Source of the DNA: Mesorhizobium sp. M00.F.Ca.ET.216.01.1.1
GTDB lineage: Bacteria > Pseudomonadota > Alphaproteobacteria > Rhizobiales > Rhizobiaceae
Assembly: GCF_004010325.2 (NCBI RefSeq)
Contig: NZ_SADR02000012.1
Location: 115,268-179,267 of the forward strand
Length of the DNA: 64,000 nt
Direction of reading: 5' to 3'
The position numbers and the translations under genes are program-made. Shown here in pieces: positions 1-8,568 of this stretch; position 1 is the stretch's first letter, and every line of letters starts with the position of its first letter. Under the pieces are notes generated by a model. The model had not been told where the DNA came from and did no database searches. It saw only the letters and a list, made by a program, of their open reading frames with translations.

Positions 1-773
1 TGTCCGCACATGTCGAAGCGAGCCAGCTGCTGTTCAGGCAGCGCCAGGCTTTCTTCAACGCGCAGGATGTGGTCAAGACGCCCTTCATCATCGGCATTGC
101 CGGTTCCGTCGCAGTCGGCAAATCGACCACGGCGCGCGTGCTCAAGGAATTACTGGCGCGCTGGCCATCGAGCCCCAAGGTCGATCTCGTCACCACCGAT
201 GGTTTCCTGCTGCCTAACGAAATCCTGCGCCGCAACAACCTGATGGAGCGCAAGGGCTTTCCCGACAGCTACGACGTCGGCGCGCTGCTGCGTTTCCTGT
301 CGGGTATCAAATCGGCGCAGCGCAATGTCCGCGCGCCTGTCTATTCGCACCTGACCTACGATGTCATCCCCGGTGAGTTCCAGACCATCGACAGGCCGGA
401 CATCCTGATCTTCGAAGGCATCAACGTGCTGCAGCCGGGCAAGCTGCCGAAGGACGGCAAGATCGTGCCTTTCCTGTCGGACTTCTTCGATTTCGCCATC
501 TATATCGATGCCGAGGAGGAACTGATCCATAATTGGTACATCGCCCGCTTCATGCGGCTGCGCGAAACCGCCTTCCGCAACCCAGACTCCTTCTTCCACC
601 GCTATTCGCAACTTTCCGAAGATGCGGCGCGCGCCATCGCCGAAGGACTTTGGGCCAACATCAATCTGAAGAATTTGCGCGAAAACATCCTGCCGACGCG
701 AGCCCGCGCCGATCTCATCCTGCGCAAGGGCACCAATCATCTGGTCGAAGAAGTGGCGCTCAGGAAACTGTGA
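1..773 (+). CDS. coaA: pantothenate kinase, type I (3' part)
   Basis: Catalyses the ATP-dependent phosphorylation of pantothenate, the first and controlling step of coenzyme A synthesis in the cytoplasm. The window opens inside the gene; reading from base 3 gives about 256 codons before the TGA, so roughly the first 60-75 residues of a family of about 310-320 are missing. The P-loop GSVAVGKST is near visible residue 33, and the following TTDGFLLPN and RKGFPDSYD segments are typical of bacterial type I PanK. A GTG at 69 is only an internal valine, since homology continues upstream of it. In rhizobia coaA usually sits at the end of the his operon, which would lie to the left. Confidence 0.93.
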   Translation, partial: SAHVEASQLLFRQRQAFFNAQDVVKTPFIIGIAGSVAVGKSTTARVLKELLARWPSSPKVDLVTTDGFLLPNEILRRNNLMERKGFPDSYDVGALLRFLSGIKSAQRNVRAPVYSHLTYDVIPGEFQTIDRPDILIFEGINVLQPGKLPKDGKIVPFLSDFFDFAIYIDAEEELIHNWYIARFMRLRETAFRNPDSFFHRYSQLSEDAARAIAEGLWANINLKNLRENILPTRARADLILRKGTNHLVEEVALRKL

Positions 774-850
774 AATTCCAAGGCATTCCTTAAAGTCATC
801 TTAACCCAGCTTTTCTATTGTCGAGCCTGATCTATGGGCTCAGGCAAACA

Positions 851-1858
851 ATGAACGCGCCATTCCTTCATATTGATCGACCGGCAGCTGGCCGCGTCGC
901 ACATTTGGGGAGCGGCACAGCAGCGATTGCGCTGATCGTGCCGGTGCACAATGAGGAAGGGGCGATCGCCCCGTTTCTGAAGGCTGTGTGCGAAAGCATC
1001 GAGCCACTGAAGGAAATCGGCGTCGCCTTCGAGTTCATCTTCGTCAATGACGGCAGCAGCGACACGACACTCGAACGGCTGATCGAAGCGCAGCGGGCCG
1101 ATCCGCGTATTCGGGTGATCGACCTTTCACGCAATTTCGGCAAGGAAGCCGCGCTGACCGCAGGTCTGGACAGCTGCGATGCCGATGCGGCTATCCCCAT
1201 GGACGTCGATCTGCAGGATCCGCCGCATGTCATTCCGCTTCTCGTCGAAAAATGGCGCGAAGGTTTCGAGGTCGTCCTCGCCAAGCGAGTCAATCGGTCG
1301 AGCGACAGTTTTTTCAAGCAGCGCTCCGCATCGATGTTCTACCGCGTCCACAACTGGATCGCACAACAGAAGATCCCGCACGATGTCGGTGACTTCAGGC
1401 TGATCGATCGTCAGGTCATCGAAGCGCTGCATTCCTTGCCCGAACGCCGCCGTTTCATGAAGGGCCTGTTCGCCTGGGTAGGGTTCCGCACTGCGACCGT
1501 CGAATACGTCCGCGATCAGCGCATCGCCGGCCAGTCGAAATTCTCCGGCTGGAGGCTGTGGAACTTCGCGCTCGAAGGCATCACCAGCTTCTCCACCGCT
1601 CCGCTTGAAATCTGGACCTATGTCGGCGCGACGATCTCCGCCCTATCGTTCCTCTACGGCCTGCTGATCGTCGCCAAGACGATGTTCTTCGGCATCGACG
1701 TTCCTGGCTATGCCTCGCTGCTGGTCAGCGTCCTTTTCCTCGGTGGCATCCAGCTGCTCGGCATCGGCATCATCGGACAGTATCTCGGCAGGGTCTACGC
1801 CGAGATCAAGCAGCGCCCGATCTACATCGTGCGGCGCACATTCGGGGGCACTGACTGA
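851..1858 (+). CDS. GtrB-like polyprenyl-phosphate glycosyltransferase (GT2)
   Basis: A 335-residue family 2 glycosyltransferase of the bactoprenol/dolichol-phosphate sugar synthase type. It probably moves a sugar from a nucleotide donor to undecaprenyl phosphate at the inner membrane. A Rossmann-like GT-A domain fills the first 230 residues, with VPVHNEEGAI near the N-terminus, FVNDGSSD and the DLQDPP acidic motif; two hydrophobic C-terminal segments follow, as in GtrB and ArnC. ATG 851 is chosen; a TTG at 818 would add 11 unconserved residues. The stop overlaps the next start (ATG at 1858), so the two are translationally coupled. A GtrA-like protein lies two genes downstream, supporting a gtr-type glycan modification cluster. 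The exact sugar is unknown. Confidence 0.85.
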   Translation: MNAPFLHIDRPAAGRVAHLGSGTAAIALIVPVHNEEGAIAPFLKAVCESIEPLKEIGVAFEFIFVNDGSSDTTLERLIEAQRADPRIRVIDLSRNFGKEAALTAGLDSCDADAAIPMDVDLQDPPHVIPLLVEKWREGFEVVLAKRVNRSSDSFFKQRSASMFYRVHNWIAQQKIPHDVGDFRLIDRQVIEALHSLPERRRFMKGLFAWVGFRTATVEYVRDQRIAGQSKFSGWRLWNFALEGITSFSTAPLEIWTYVGATISALSFLYGLLIVAKTMFFGIDVPGYASLLVSVLFLGGIQLLGIGIIGQYLGRVYAEIKQRPIYIVRRTFGGTD

Positions 1859-2628
1859 TGGAACTCGACGCCTATCGAAACATGGCCGCGACCGAGGACG
1901 AACATTGGTGGTTCTGCGGGCGGCGCGCCATCGCGGAGGCGGTCATTCGCAGCCTCGACCTGCCCGAAGGGGCGCACATCGTCGAGATCGGCGCCGGCAC
2001 GGGCGGCAACATCCGGATGCTGGAGCAGTTCGGCGCGGTGACGGCGGTGGAAATGAGTGATCTCGCGCGCGAGATCGCCGGGGAAAAGATCGGCCGCGAC
2101 CTTCTTGCGGGACATCTGCCGGACAACATTCCTGTCGCGCCGCGGAGCTGCGACCTCATTTGCCTGTTCGACGTGCTGGAACATGTCGCCGAGGACGAAG
2201 CTTCGCTGACCGCGATCCGCCAAATGCTGAAACCAGGTGGCCAGGTCATCCTTACGGTGCCTGCACACCAATGGCTGTGGAGCACCCATGATGTGGGGCT
2301 GCATCACATGCGGCGCTATTCCCGCAATCTGCTGCGCCAGCGAATTGAAAAGGCCGGTTTCGCGATCGACCTGCTGAGCTACACGAATGCCGCGCTTTTT
2401 CCTGTTGCGGCGCTGGCCCGGCTGGTGGACAGGGTGCGCAAGCCGGCGCGGCCATCGGGTCAGGCGACGCCGCCGAAGCCGGTCAACGCGGCGATGAAGG
2501 CGATATTTTCGGCCGAGGGCCGTATCGTGCCCAACGCGACCCTGCCGTTTGGTGTTTCGCTGCTGGCGGTGTTCCGCAACGACGCCGTCGAGAACAAGGC
2601 TGCGGTTTCAAGCAGGCTGGCGGCTTGA
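1858..2628 (+). CDS. class I SAM-dependent methyltransferase
   Basis: A 256-residue protein with a Rossmann methyltransferase fold. The SAM-binding motif I reads VEIGAGTGGNIRML (about residues 42-55), the acidic residue at the end of strand 2 is in TAVEMSD, and motif IV is LICLFDVLEHV. The N-terminal EDEHWWFCGRRA block is common in methyltransferases of polysaccharide clusters. It overlaps the upstream GtrB-like gene by one base and is followed 7 bp later by the GtrA-like gene. This context suggests methylation of a lipid-linked or cell-surface sugar, but the substrate cannot be read from the sequence. Confidence 0.8.
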   Translation: MELDAYRNMAATEDEHWWFCGRRAIAEAVIRSLDLPEGAHIVEIGAGTGGNIRMLEQFGAVTAVEMSDLAREIAGEKIGRDLLAGHLPDNIPVAPRSCDLICLFDVLEHVAEDEASLTAIRQMLKPGGQVILTVPAHQWLWSTHDVGLHHMRRYSRNLLRQRIEKAGFAIDLLSYTNAALFPVAALARLVDRVRKPARPSGQATPPKPVNAAMKAIFSAEGRIVPNATLPFGVSLLAVFRNDAVENKAAVSSRLAA

Positions 2629-2635
2629 CCAGGGC

Positions 2636-3028
2636 ATGCGGAGGCTTTCGACACACCGCATATCGCGCTTTGCGCTTATCGGCATAGGTTCGACGCTGAT
2701 CTACGCGACCTTCGCGTTCTTCCTGTCGCGTGGCCAGGGAGCACTCTTGCCAGCGACACTGGCTTCGGTTGCCGCGTACGCAGTCGCCGCGCTGTTTTCC
2801 TATACTGGGCACAAGTATTTCACCTTCATGTCGGACGGCAACCACGCAATGGAACTGCCCCGCTTTGTCCTGCTCACCGCCTCCGGGCTGGTGGTTGCGA
2901 TCGTTTTGCCCGGACTGCTCACGCAAGTGCTCGGCATCCCTGCCTCGATCCCTATCCTGCTCACCTGCATCGCAGTGCCGGTAGTCAATTACGTCGTCCT
3001 TGGGCGTTGGGTGTTTCGCGGTGTCTAG
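2636..3028 (+). CDS. GtrA-family membrane protein
   Basis: A small polytopic protein of 130 residues with four predicted membrane helices, the RFALIGIGSTLIYATFAF start typical of GtrA/DPMS2 proteins, and a C-terminal YVVLGRWVF. GtrA proteins are thought to flip polyprenyl-phosphate-linked sugars across the inner membrane. ATG 2636 gives the usual GtrA length; the open frame extends upstream to 2549 inside the methyltransferase gene, but that part is not GtrA-like. With the GtrB-like transferase and the downstream GT-C-like proteins it makes a three-part gtr-like module. Confidence 0.8.
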   Translation: MRRLSTHRISRFALIGIGSTLIYATFAFFLSRGQGALLPATLASVAAYAVAALFSYTGHKYFTFMSDGNHAMELPRFVLLTASGLVVAIVLPGLLTQVLGIPASIPILLTCIAVPVVNYVVLGRWVFRGV

Positions 3029-3136
3029 CTCGCAATCCATCGACGGACCGCTGTCGGGTGTGACCCTCTCACTGCGTTTCGCCAGGCTGAGCGCCCAGTG
3101 CGGGCTCCTCTGCCGGTTGAGGGACGACGCCGTCTA

Positions 3137-4723
3137 ATGGCTGTCTCGCACGATCTTGTCGCGCCGCGTCGCCAGCTTCTTGCGATGCGACACCGCCAAG
3201 CCGCAATGGTTCTGCTTTGGTGCTTTGTAATTCTGGCAGTGGCACCATTCTGGCAGACGCGATGGGGTGTTATTCCCGACACGAGTTGGATCATCACGGT
3301 CTGCGAACGGATACTGGGCGGAGACCGCCTGTATGTCGACCTGATCGAGACCAATCCGCCCTTCACCGTGTGGCTGTATTTGCCGGCAGTGTATCTCGCC
3401 AATGTCCTCGGCATCGCTCCCGAATACCTGGTCCATGGCTACAGCTACGCCGTGTGCGTTTTCGCCCTAAGGTTTGCCGGCTTCGTTGCGCATCGCGCTC
3501 GATTTGCCGAGAATTCGGAGCTTTACACCCTGTTGCCGGTGTTTTTGGCCTTACTCGTGCTGTTTCCGGGAAACAGCTTCAGCGAACGCGAGAATTTGGG
3601 GGTCGCCTTGCTGTTGCCGCTCCTGGTCCTCATGGCTTGGCGTGCTTCGGGCGACCGATCATCGGAGCCAGACTGGCGGCTGGCCGCGTTGGCCGGTCTG
3701 TCCGGCAGCGTCGTGGTTCTGGTGAAACCTTATTATGCGGTCATGATTTTGGCGCCCGCACTCTATGTCGCGTGGCGCGAGCGCAGCATCAGGCCCCTGT
3801 TTGCAATCGAATACTGGCTCGCCGGCATTGCCTGCCTGACCTACCTCATTGCGACCCTTTGGCTTTACCCCGAGTTCATGCGCGACATCTATCCGAAACT
3901 CGCGGGCACCTACATGCGACACAAGCAATACGCGCCGGTGTTCTTCATAGTCGGAATATACCTGATACCGTTCATCACTCTTCTGCTTTTGCGAACCGGT
4001 CGTGCGCTGTCGCCATTGGTGGTGGTCCTGGCCATCGCATCGGTCGCCGGCCTTGTTCCCTTGATATACCAGGCGAAGGGTTGGTCCTATCATGCCTATC
4101 CGGCGATTGTGCTGGTCTTGGCGGCCATGCTTTGCCGCGTCACTGAGCGATCGTCCGCTGGGACGCAATTGACCATTGTCCAGAAGATCCTGCTGGCCGC
4201 AGTGCTTGCGGTAAGTTGGTTGCCTTTCAGATATACTCAGAAGCCCGAGCCGGATTTCGTTGCAAGCATACGCGCCGCCGTCGATCATCCCACGATCGGC
4301 TTGATTGGCTCGGGTATCGAAAGCGGCCATCCGCTTACTCGGATGATCGAGGGACGGTGGATATCCGTCCACTGCAGCGACTGGCTTGGCAGTTTCGCAG
4401 CCGCGTTTGCGCAAAAGGAGCGCGTGCAGGGCAACACGATTGATGCGGCGCGGCTTGAGGCACTCGAGCGCGGCTTTCTCGACAGCAAGCTCCGGGAACT
4501 TGAGACTGCGAAGCCTGACCTGATTTTGATCCAGAAATCGGATACCTTCTGGGTCCCTCACGTGATGAAGCGAAGTGATTTCGCCAATTTCATGAAGGGC
4601 TATCGACCCCTGGCCGAAGATCAGATCATTCGTGTCTACCTTCGCAACGGTTCGGAAAAAATCACTCGACCGACTAGCGCCCCGCGTCCTTTTGGACGCG
4701 CAAGGGACGCTGCAGCACTTTGA
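3137..4723 (+). CDS. GT-C-like polytopic membrane protein (copy A)
   Basis: A 528-residue integral membrane protein with about ten hydrophobic segments. The large luminal-type loop after the first helix holds PDTSWIITVCERILGGDRLY and ETNPPFTVWLY, reminiscent of the acidic and PP motifs of GT-C glycosyltransferases that use lipid-phosphate sugar donors. It may be the third, acceptor-specific transferase of the gtr-like module. It is a clear paralogue of the broken gene at 5298-6911 over its whole length. ATG 3137 is preferred over the GTG at 3098. The last 14 or so codons lie in a rhizobial intergenic repeat, which also provides the stop codon. Specific function unknown. Confidence 0.72.
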   Translation: MAVSHDLVAPRRQLLAMRHRQAAMVLLWCFVILAVAPFWQTRWGVIPDTSWIITVCERILGGDRLYVDLIETNPPFTVWLYLPAVYLANVLGIAPEYLVHGYSYAVCVFALRFAGFVAHRARFAENSELYTLLPVFLALLVLFPGNSFSERENLGVALLLPLLVLMAWRASGDRSSEPDWRLAALAGLSGSVVVLVKPYYAVMILAPALYVAWRERSIRPLFAIEYWLAGIACLTYLIATLWLYPEFMRDIYPKLAGTYMRHKQYAPVFFIVGIYLIPFITLLLLRTGRALSPLVVVLAIASVAGLVPLIYQAKGWSYHAYPAIVLVLAAMLCRVTERSSAGTQLTIVQKILLAAVLAVSWLPFRYTQKPEPDFVASIRAAVDHPTIGLIGSGIESGHPLTRMIEGRWISVHCSDWLGSFAAAFAQKERVQGNTIDAARLEALERGFLDSKLRELETAKPDLILIQKSDTFWVPHVMKRSDFANFMKGYRPLAEDQIIRVYLRNGSEKITRPTSAPRPFGRARDAAAL

Positions 4724-4768
4724 TTTTCGCGCTTGATCCTTTCCGAAAATCAGTTCGGGGTCATGCGC
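4684..4768. repeat. rhizobial intergenic palindromic repeat, RIME-like (copy 1)
   Basis: A mosaic of two inverted repeats: GCGTCC at 4684-4689 pairs with GGACGC at 4694-4699, and a second imperfect palindrome (GCGCTTGATCC to GGTCATGCGC) covers 4729-4768. The same arrangement recurs at 28039-28128 with similar sequence. Such short palindromic mosaics are common between genes of Rhizobium, Sinorhizobium and Mesorhizobium. This copy overlaps the end of the upstream membrane-protein gene and supplies its TGA. Confidence 0.75.
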
Positions 4769-4774
4769 TGAGCC

Positions 4775-4912
4775 TCATCGGTTCACCCTCCGCAGCAACA
4801 GATTGATGCGGCCGCCATTCTTCGGCAGCGCCGGGTCGATACGGTCGACGGCGCGGAAGTAGAGGCGGCCCTCGCCGAGCACAACGACATCGCCGCTTTT
4901 CAGCCGAACTCC
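4775..4912 (-). pseudogene. alkB 3'-end fragment
   Basis: Read on the minus strand this stretch gives about 45 codons (RLKSGDVVVLGEGRLYF, then KNGGRINLLLRRVNR and stop) that match the C-terminus of the intact alkB at 6874-7491 (RLKSGDVVVLGGEGRLCF, KNGGRINLTLRRV). The frame closes with a stop just upstream at 4916-4918, so the rest of the gene is missing. It lies between the two paralogous GT-C-like genes in the same relative place and orientation as intact alkB after the second copy. This suggests a tandem duplication whose breakpoint fell inside alkB. Confidence 0.82.
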
Positions 4913-5297
4913 CGATCATCTTTTATCTGCCGACAAAGCGCACCTGTTCGCGCCATTTCGAAATAGTTTCTGGGTTGCCAACGCATTGATCCCGAAGCAT
5001 CTCTTGGCAGCCGAGACATAGTCGTTCTATCCAAGGCTCGAACTCTTTGCGAGAGGGTTCCGAGCAAATTGCCATTTAATGAACATTTACGTTCGCGACA
5101 TACAGTTCGGCACGAATTCTCGGCGGCAAGGACGATCGCGTGGACTGTGACAATCATCCTGGACATCGGCGGTTGCGGTTTTTTGCAGCAATCGACGCCA
5201 GTCACGACCTCGTCCACGTGAGCTGTGGTAAGCCTGACAAGGTTAAAACTTTCTGTGGCGCTACTCGGGGAGAGCTTCTTCTCCGAAAAGGAACACT
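4913..5297. other. gene-free interval upstream of the broken membrane-protein gene
   Basis: About 385 bp with visibly lower GC than the neighbours. A minus-strand open frame (4900-5217) covers part of it but has no recognisable motif, no good ribosome site and unusual composition, so it is not called. A ribosome site AAAGGAA at 5287-5293 belongs to the following gene. Nothing else recognised. Confidence 0.5.
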
Positions 5298-6911
5298 GTG
5301 ACCCTCGTTAATGATGTTGGCGTGTGGACCCGGCAGCACGGCCGGACCTTGGCAGCGTCGCTGCTTGGCAACTGCAATTTTGTTGCCATGATTGCGATAA
5401 CAGTCTTATCGATCATCTTTCAGTTACTTTGGGGAACGATCCCGGATACGAGTTGGCTGATCACAGTCTGCGAGCGGATGCTCTCGGGCGAGCGGCTTTA
5501 TTCGCAGATCTACGAGACCAATCCTCCGTTCAGCGTATGGCTCTATATGCCGCCGGTGGCTATGGGCAGGATGCTGGGAATTGCCCCGGAAATTCTGGTT
5601 CGGGCCTGGACTTATCTTGCCGCATTGGTCGGACTTTCATTCTCGGGGGTGATCGTCAGGCGCGCGGGCTTCCCCGAGACGGCATCCCTGCTTGCACTTG
5701 GTCCCGCCTTCTAGGCGATGCTGGTGATCTTTCCTGGCAACATCTTCAGCGAGCGCGAGCACATCGGCGTTGCGCTGTTCATGCCGCTGCTGGCGCTGCA
5801 TGCGTGGCGAGCGCAGAAAGAGGCAAGGGCACAACCGGGATTTTGGATTGCCGCGCTTGCCGGCTTGTCTGGAAGCGTGCTCGTGCTGATCAAGCCTTAT
5901 TATGCTGTCATGGTTCTGGCGCCGGCGCTGCTCGTAGCGGTGCGTGGACGCAACTTAAGACCGGTCTTCGCCCTGGAGCATTGGGTGATTGGCGGCGTTT
6001 GCATCGCCTACCTGGAAGCAGTTACCCTGATCCATCCGGAGTTCCTGCGTGATGTCTATCCACAATTGATGGACGTTTACGCCCAAATCCGCATCTTTCT
6101 GCCGATTGTCGTGCAGTACGGAATTATTTGCTGTTTTCTCCCGGTCCTGGTCTGGTGGTTGTGGCCAAGCAACCGTTTTCCAGAACTGGCTGCTGTAGCA
6201 CTGGCCGCAGCGATTGCCGGCCTGTTCCCCCTGTTCTACCAAGCCAAAGGTTGGGGCTATCACGGCTATCCCATGATTTTTTACGCCGTAGCAGCCATTC
6301 TTTGCTTGCTGGCCTTGCCGAGAGCCGAGCGGCAATCGGCAGGGTTGCTCTCCCGGATTGGGTTTTCTCCGCGGGCTTTGGTATTGGTGGGGGTCGTACC
6401 CGCTTTCTTGCCGTACTCGATCGTCCACAGAATCGACCCCGCGTTGGTCATGGCCATTCGTGCCGCGACCGACCGGCCAACGGTCGCGTTGATTAGTTCA
6501 TCCATGTCCTCCGGACACCCACTGAATCGCATGATCGACGGGCGGTTCGTTTCCACACATGTCAGCGATTGGCTTGGAGCGTTTTCATTGACTTTGTCCA
6601 AGCGGGCGGAGCTTTCGGGTGATGCCGCGGCAGCGACGCACTACAAGACGATCATGGTGCGATACGCTGAAGGCAAGCGTGAAGAATTTGAGCGTCTGTG
6701 GCCTGACGTCATCCTCTTTCAGAAACATGACAACCCTCGGACACGCCAGTTGGTCGAGCACTTTGGTTTCGACTCCATCCTGGCTCACTACCGCGTGCTT
6801 GCCGAGAACGACGGCCTGCGCATCTATCTCCGCGATGACTACGTCCGTCCCAAATCGCACGCAGACGAGCTCGTCATGTCGGCAACGTCACCCGCCGCAG
6901 CGTCAGATTGA
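5298..6911 (+). pseudogene. GT-C-like membrane protein (copy B), interrupted by in-frame TAG
   Basis: Paralogue of the protein at 3137-4723 along its full length (shared PDTSW, ITVCER, ETNPPF, FPGN, FSERE, LAGLSGSV, KPYYAVM and YQAKGW blocks). GTG 5298 has a good ribosome site. After 138 codons an amber TAG at 5712-5714 stops the frame; the same frame then continues unbroken from 5715 for 398 more codons. In copy A the stop position aligns with a leucine (VFLALLVLFPGN versus AF*AMLVIFPGN), so a single TTG-to-TAG change would explain it. The 3' end overlaps the convergent alkB by 38 bp. A restart at ATG 5718 would make a protein lacking the first transmembrane and catalytic-loop part. Confidence 0.82.
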
Positions 6912-7491
6912 TGCGGCCGCCATTCTTCAGCAGCGCCGAGGTCGACGGGTAGATGCGGTCGACGCCGTGGAAGCAGAGGCGGCCCTCGCCGCCGAGTACG
7001 ACGACATCGCCGCTTTTCAGCCTGAACGATTTGGTGCCGCCTTCGCGCGTAGTCTGGCCGACCCGGAACAGGCAATCGTCGCCCAGCGACACGGAGACGA
7101 CGGGGGCGGAGAAATCGGCCTCGTCGCGGTCCTGGTGCAGGCCCATCCTGGCGTCTTGTGAATAGAAATTGACGAGGCAGGCCTCCGGCGGGTGCGGATA
7201 GGCGGACACCTCTTGCCACAATTGCATCAACGCCTCCGGGATCGGCGGCCAAGGCTTCCCGGTCAACGGGTGCGTCGGCTGATAGCGGTAGCCGCGCTCC
7301 TTGTCGGTGACCCAGCCGAGTGGGCCGCAATTGGTCATGCGCACGCTCATCTCCTTGCCGGTGCCCGGCATCGCCGGCACGAACAGCGGTGCCTCCTGCA
7401 CGACGCTCCTCACATCCTCGACCAGCGCTTCCTGCATGGCGCGCGACAGATAACCAGGCATATGGCGGACGCCTGTGGGCAGAACGAGCAT
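6874..7491 (-). CDS. alkB: alpha-ketoglutarate-dependent DNA repair dioxygenase AlkB
   Basis: Removes methyl groups from N1-methyladenine and N3-methylcytosine in DNA by oxidative demethylation, using Fe(II) and 2-oxoglutarate. The 205-residue protein has the usual AlkB length. The substrate-loop WVTDKERGYRY, the iron ligands of the HxD motif in GLHQDRDE, the distal His in CFHGVDRI and the 2-oxoglutarate-binding arginines in GGRINLTLRRV are all present. It converges on the broken membrane-protein gene with a 38-bp overlap. A C-terminal fragment of a second alkB sits at 4775-4912. Confidence 0.92.
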   Translation of the reverse strand: MLVLPTGVRHMPGYLSRAMQEALVEDVRSVVQEAPLFVPAMPGTGKEMSVRMTNCGPLGWVTDKERGYRYQPTHPLTGKPWPPIPEALMQLWQEVSAYPHPPEACLVNFYSQDARMGLHQDRDEADFSAPVVSVSLGDDCLFRVGQTTREGGTKSFRLKSGDVVVLGGEGRLCFHGVDRIYPSTSALLKNGGRINLTLRRVTLPT

Positions 7492-7614
7492 CAGATTGGC
7501 CCCTTCATGTTGGTCGCTTCATTCGGTTCGTTTGGCAAAGAATGCCACCAACAAGCAAAAACGGCGACCCGAAAGCCGCCGTTCCTGTTCAGTTGTGAGT
7601 GCTCCCGCTCGGGC

Positions 7615-7960
7615 CTAGTCGAGCTCCGGTATGCGCAGAACCTGTCCCGGGTAGATCTTGTCCGGGTGGGTCAGCATCGGCTTGTTGGCCTCGAAGATGA
7701 TTGTGTTCTTGGCACCCTTGCCCTTGCCGTAGCTCTTTTCGGCGATCTTCCAGAGGTTGTCACCCTTCTGGACGGTGTAGAAGGTCGGAGACGCCGAGCG
7801 TGTTGCCGCCGGCGATGACCGCCTTTTTGAAGATCGACTGGTCCTTGACCACGCCCTTCAGCACGGCCGTGTCGCCCTTGACGCCGACTTCTACATTATC
7901 GGTGCCGAGCTTGTGCGAATCGAGCTCCTGCTTAAGGGTGTCGGCGGTCGGCGGCGCCCA
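7615..7960 (-). pseudogene. BON-LysM protein (Kbp/YgaU family), frameshifted remnant
   Basis: The minus strand encodes in one frame a BON-like half (KQELDSHKLG, VEVGVKGDTAVLKGVV, FKKAVIAGGNTLG) and in another frame a LysM half (FYTVQKGDNLWKIAEKSYGK, EANKPMLTHPDKIYPGQVL, ending at the TAG at 7615-7617). The frame changes near 7785-7793, where the linker of 20-30 residues found in intact relatives is almost absent, so a deletion has removed it and shifted the frame. The N-terminus before 7960 is also not recognisable and has no suitable start. Intact homologues are small potassium-binding cytoplasmic proteins. A sequencing error could explain the shift but not the missing linker. Confidence 0.75.
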
Positions 7961-8048
7961 TCTGTGGTCTCCTTGCCGTGGCGGTGCTGAAACTTGCCAC
8001 TTGCAACCCTGAATTGGAAGTCGCTTCGACGGCGCATTGCTGCGGTGC

Positions 8049-8486
<438 letters not shown>

Positions 8487-8510
8487 GGCGCAGTCATGAC
8501 GCGGCGGATG

Positions 8511-8543
8511 AAAAAAGAAAAGGCCCGAACAAAACCGGGCCTT
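8511..8543 (-). terminator. Rho-independent terminator of pckA
   Basis: A perfect 8-bp stem (AAGGCCCG at 8520-8527, CGGGCCTT at 8536-8543) with an 8-nt loop. On the minus strand it is followed by a T-rich run (complement of 8511-8519). It lies 25 bp after the pckA stop. Confidence 0.85.
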
Positions 8544-8568
8544 AAGGTGCAGGACGTCTTGGCGCCGA

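Noticed and set aside
4900..5217. Minus-strand open frame of 105 codons in the gap before the broken membrane-protein gene
   Set aside because: It begins inside the alkB fragment in another frame, has no motif and an odd composition with many Cys and Arg.
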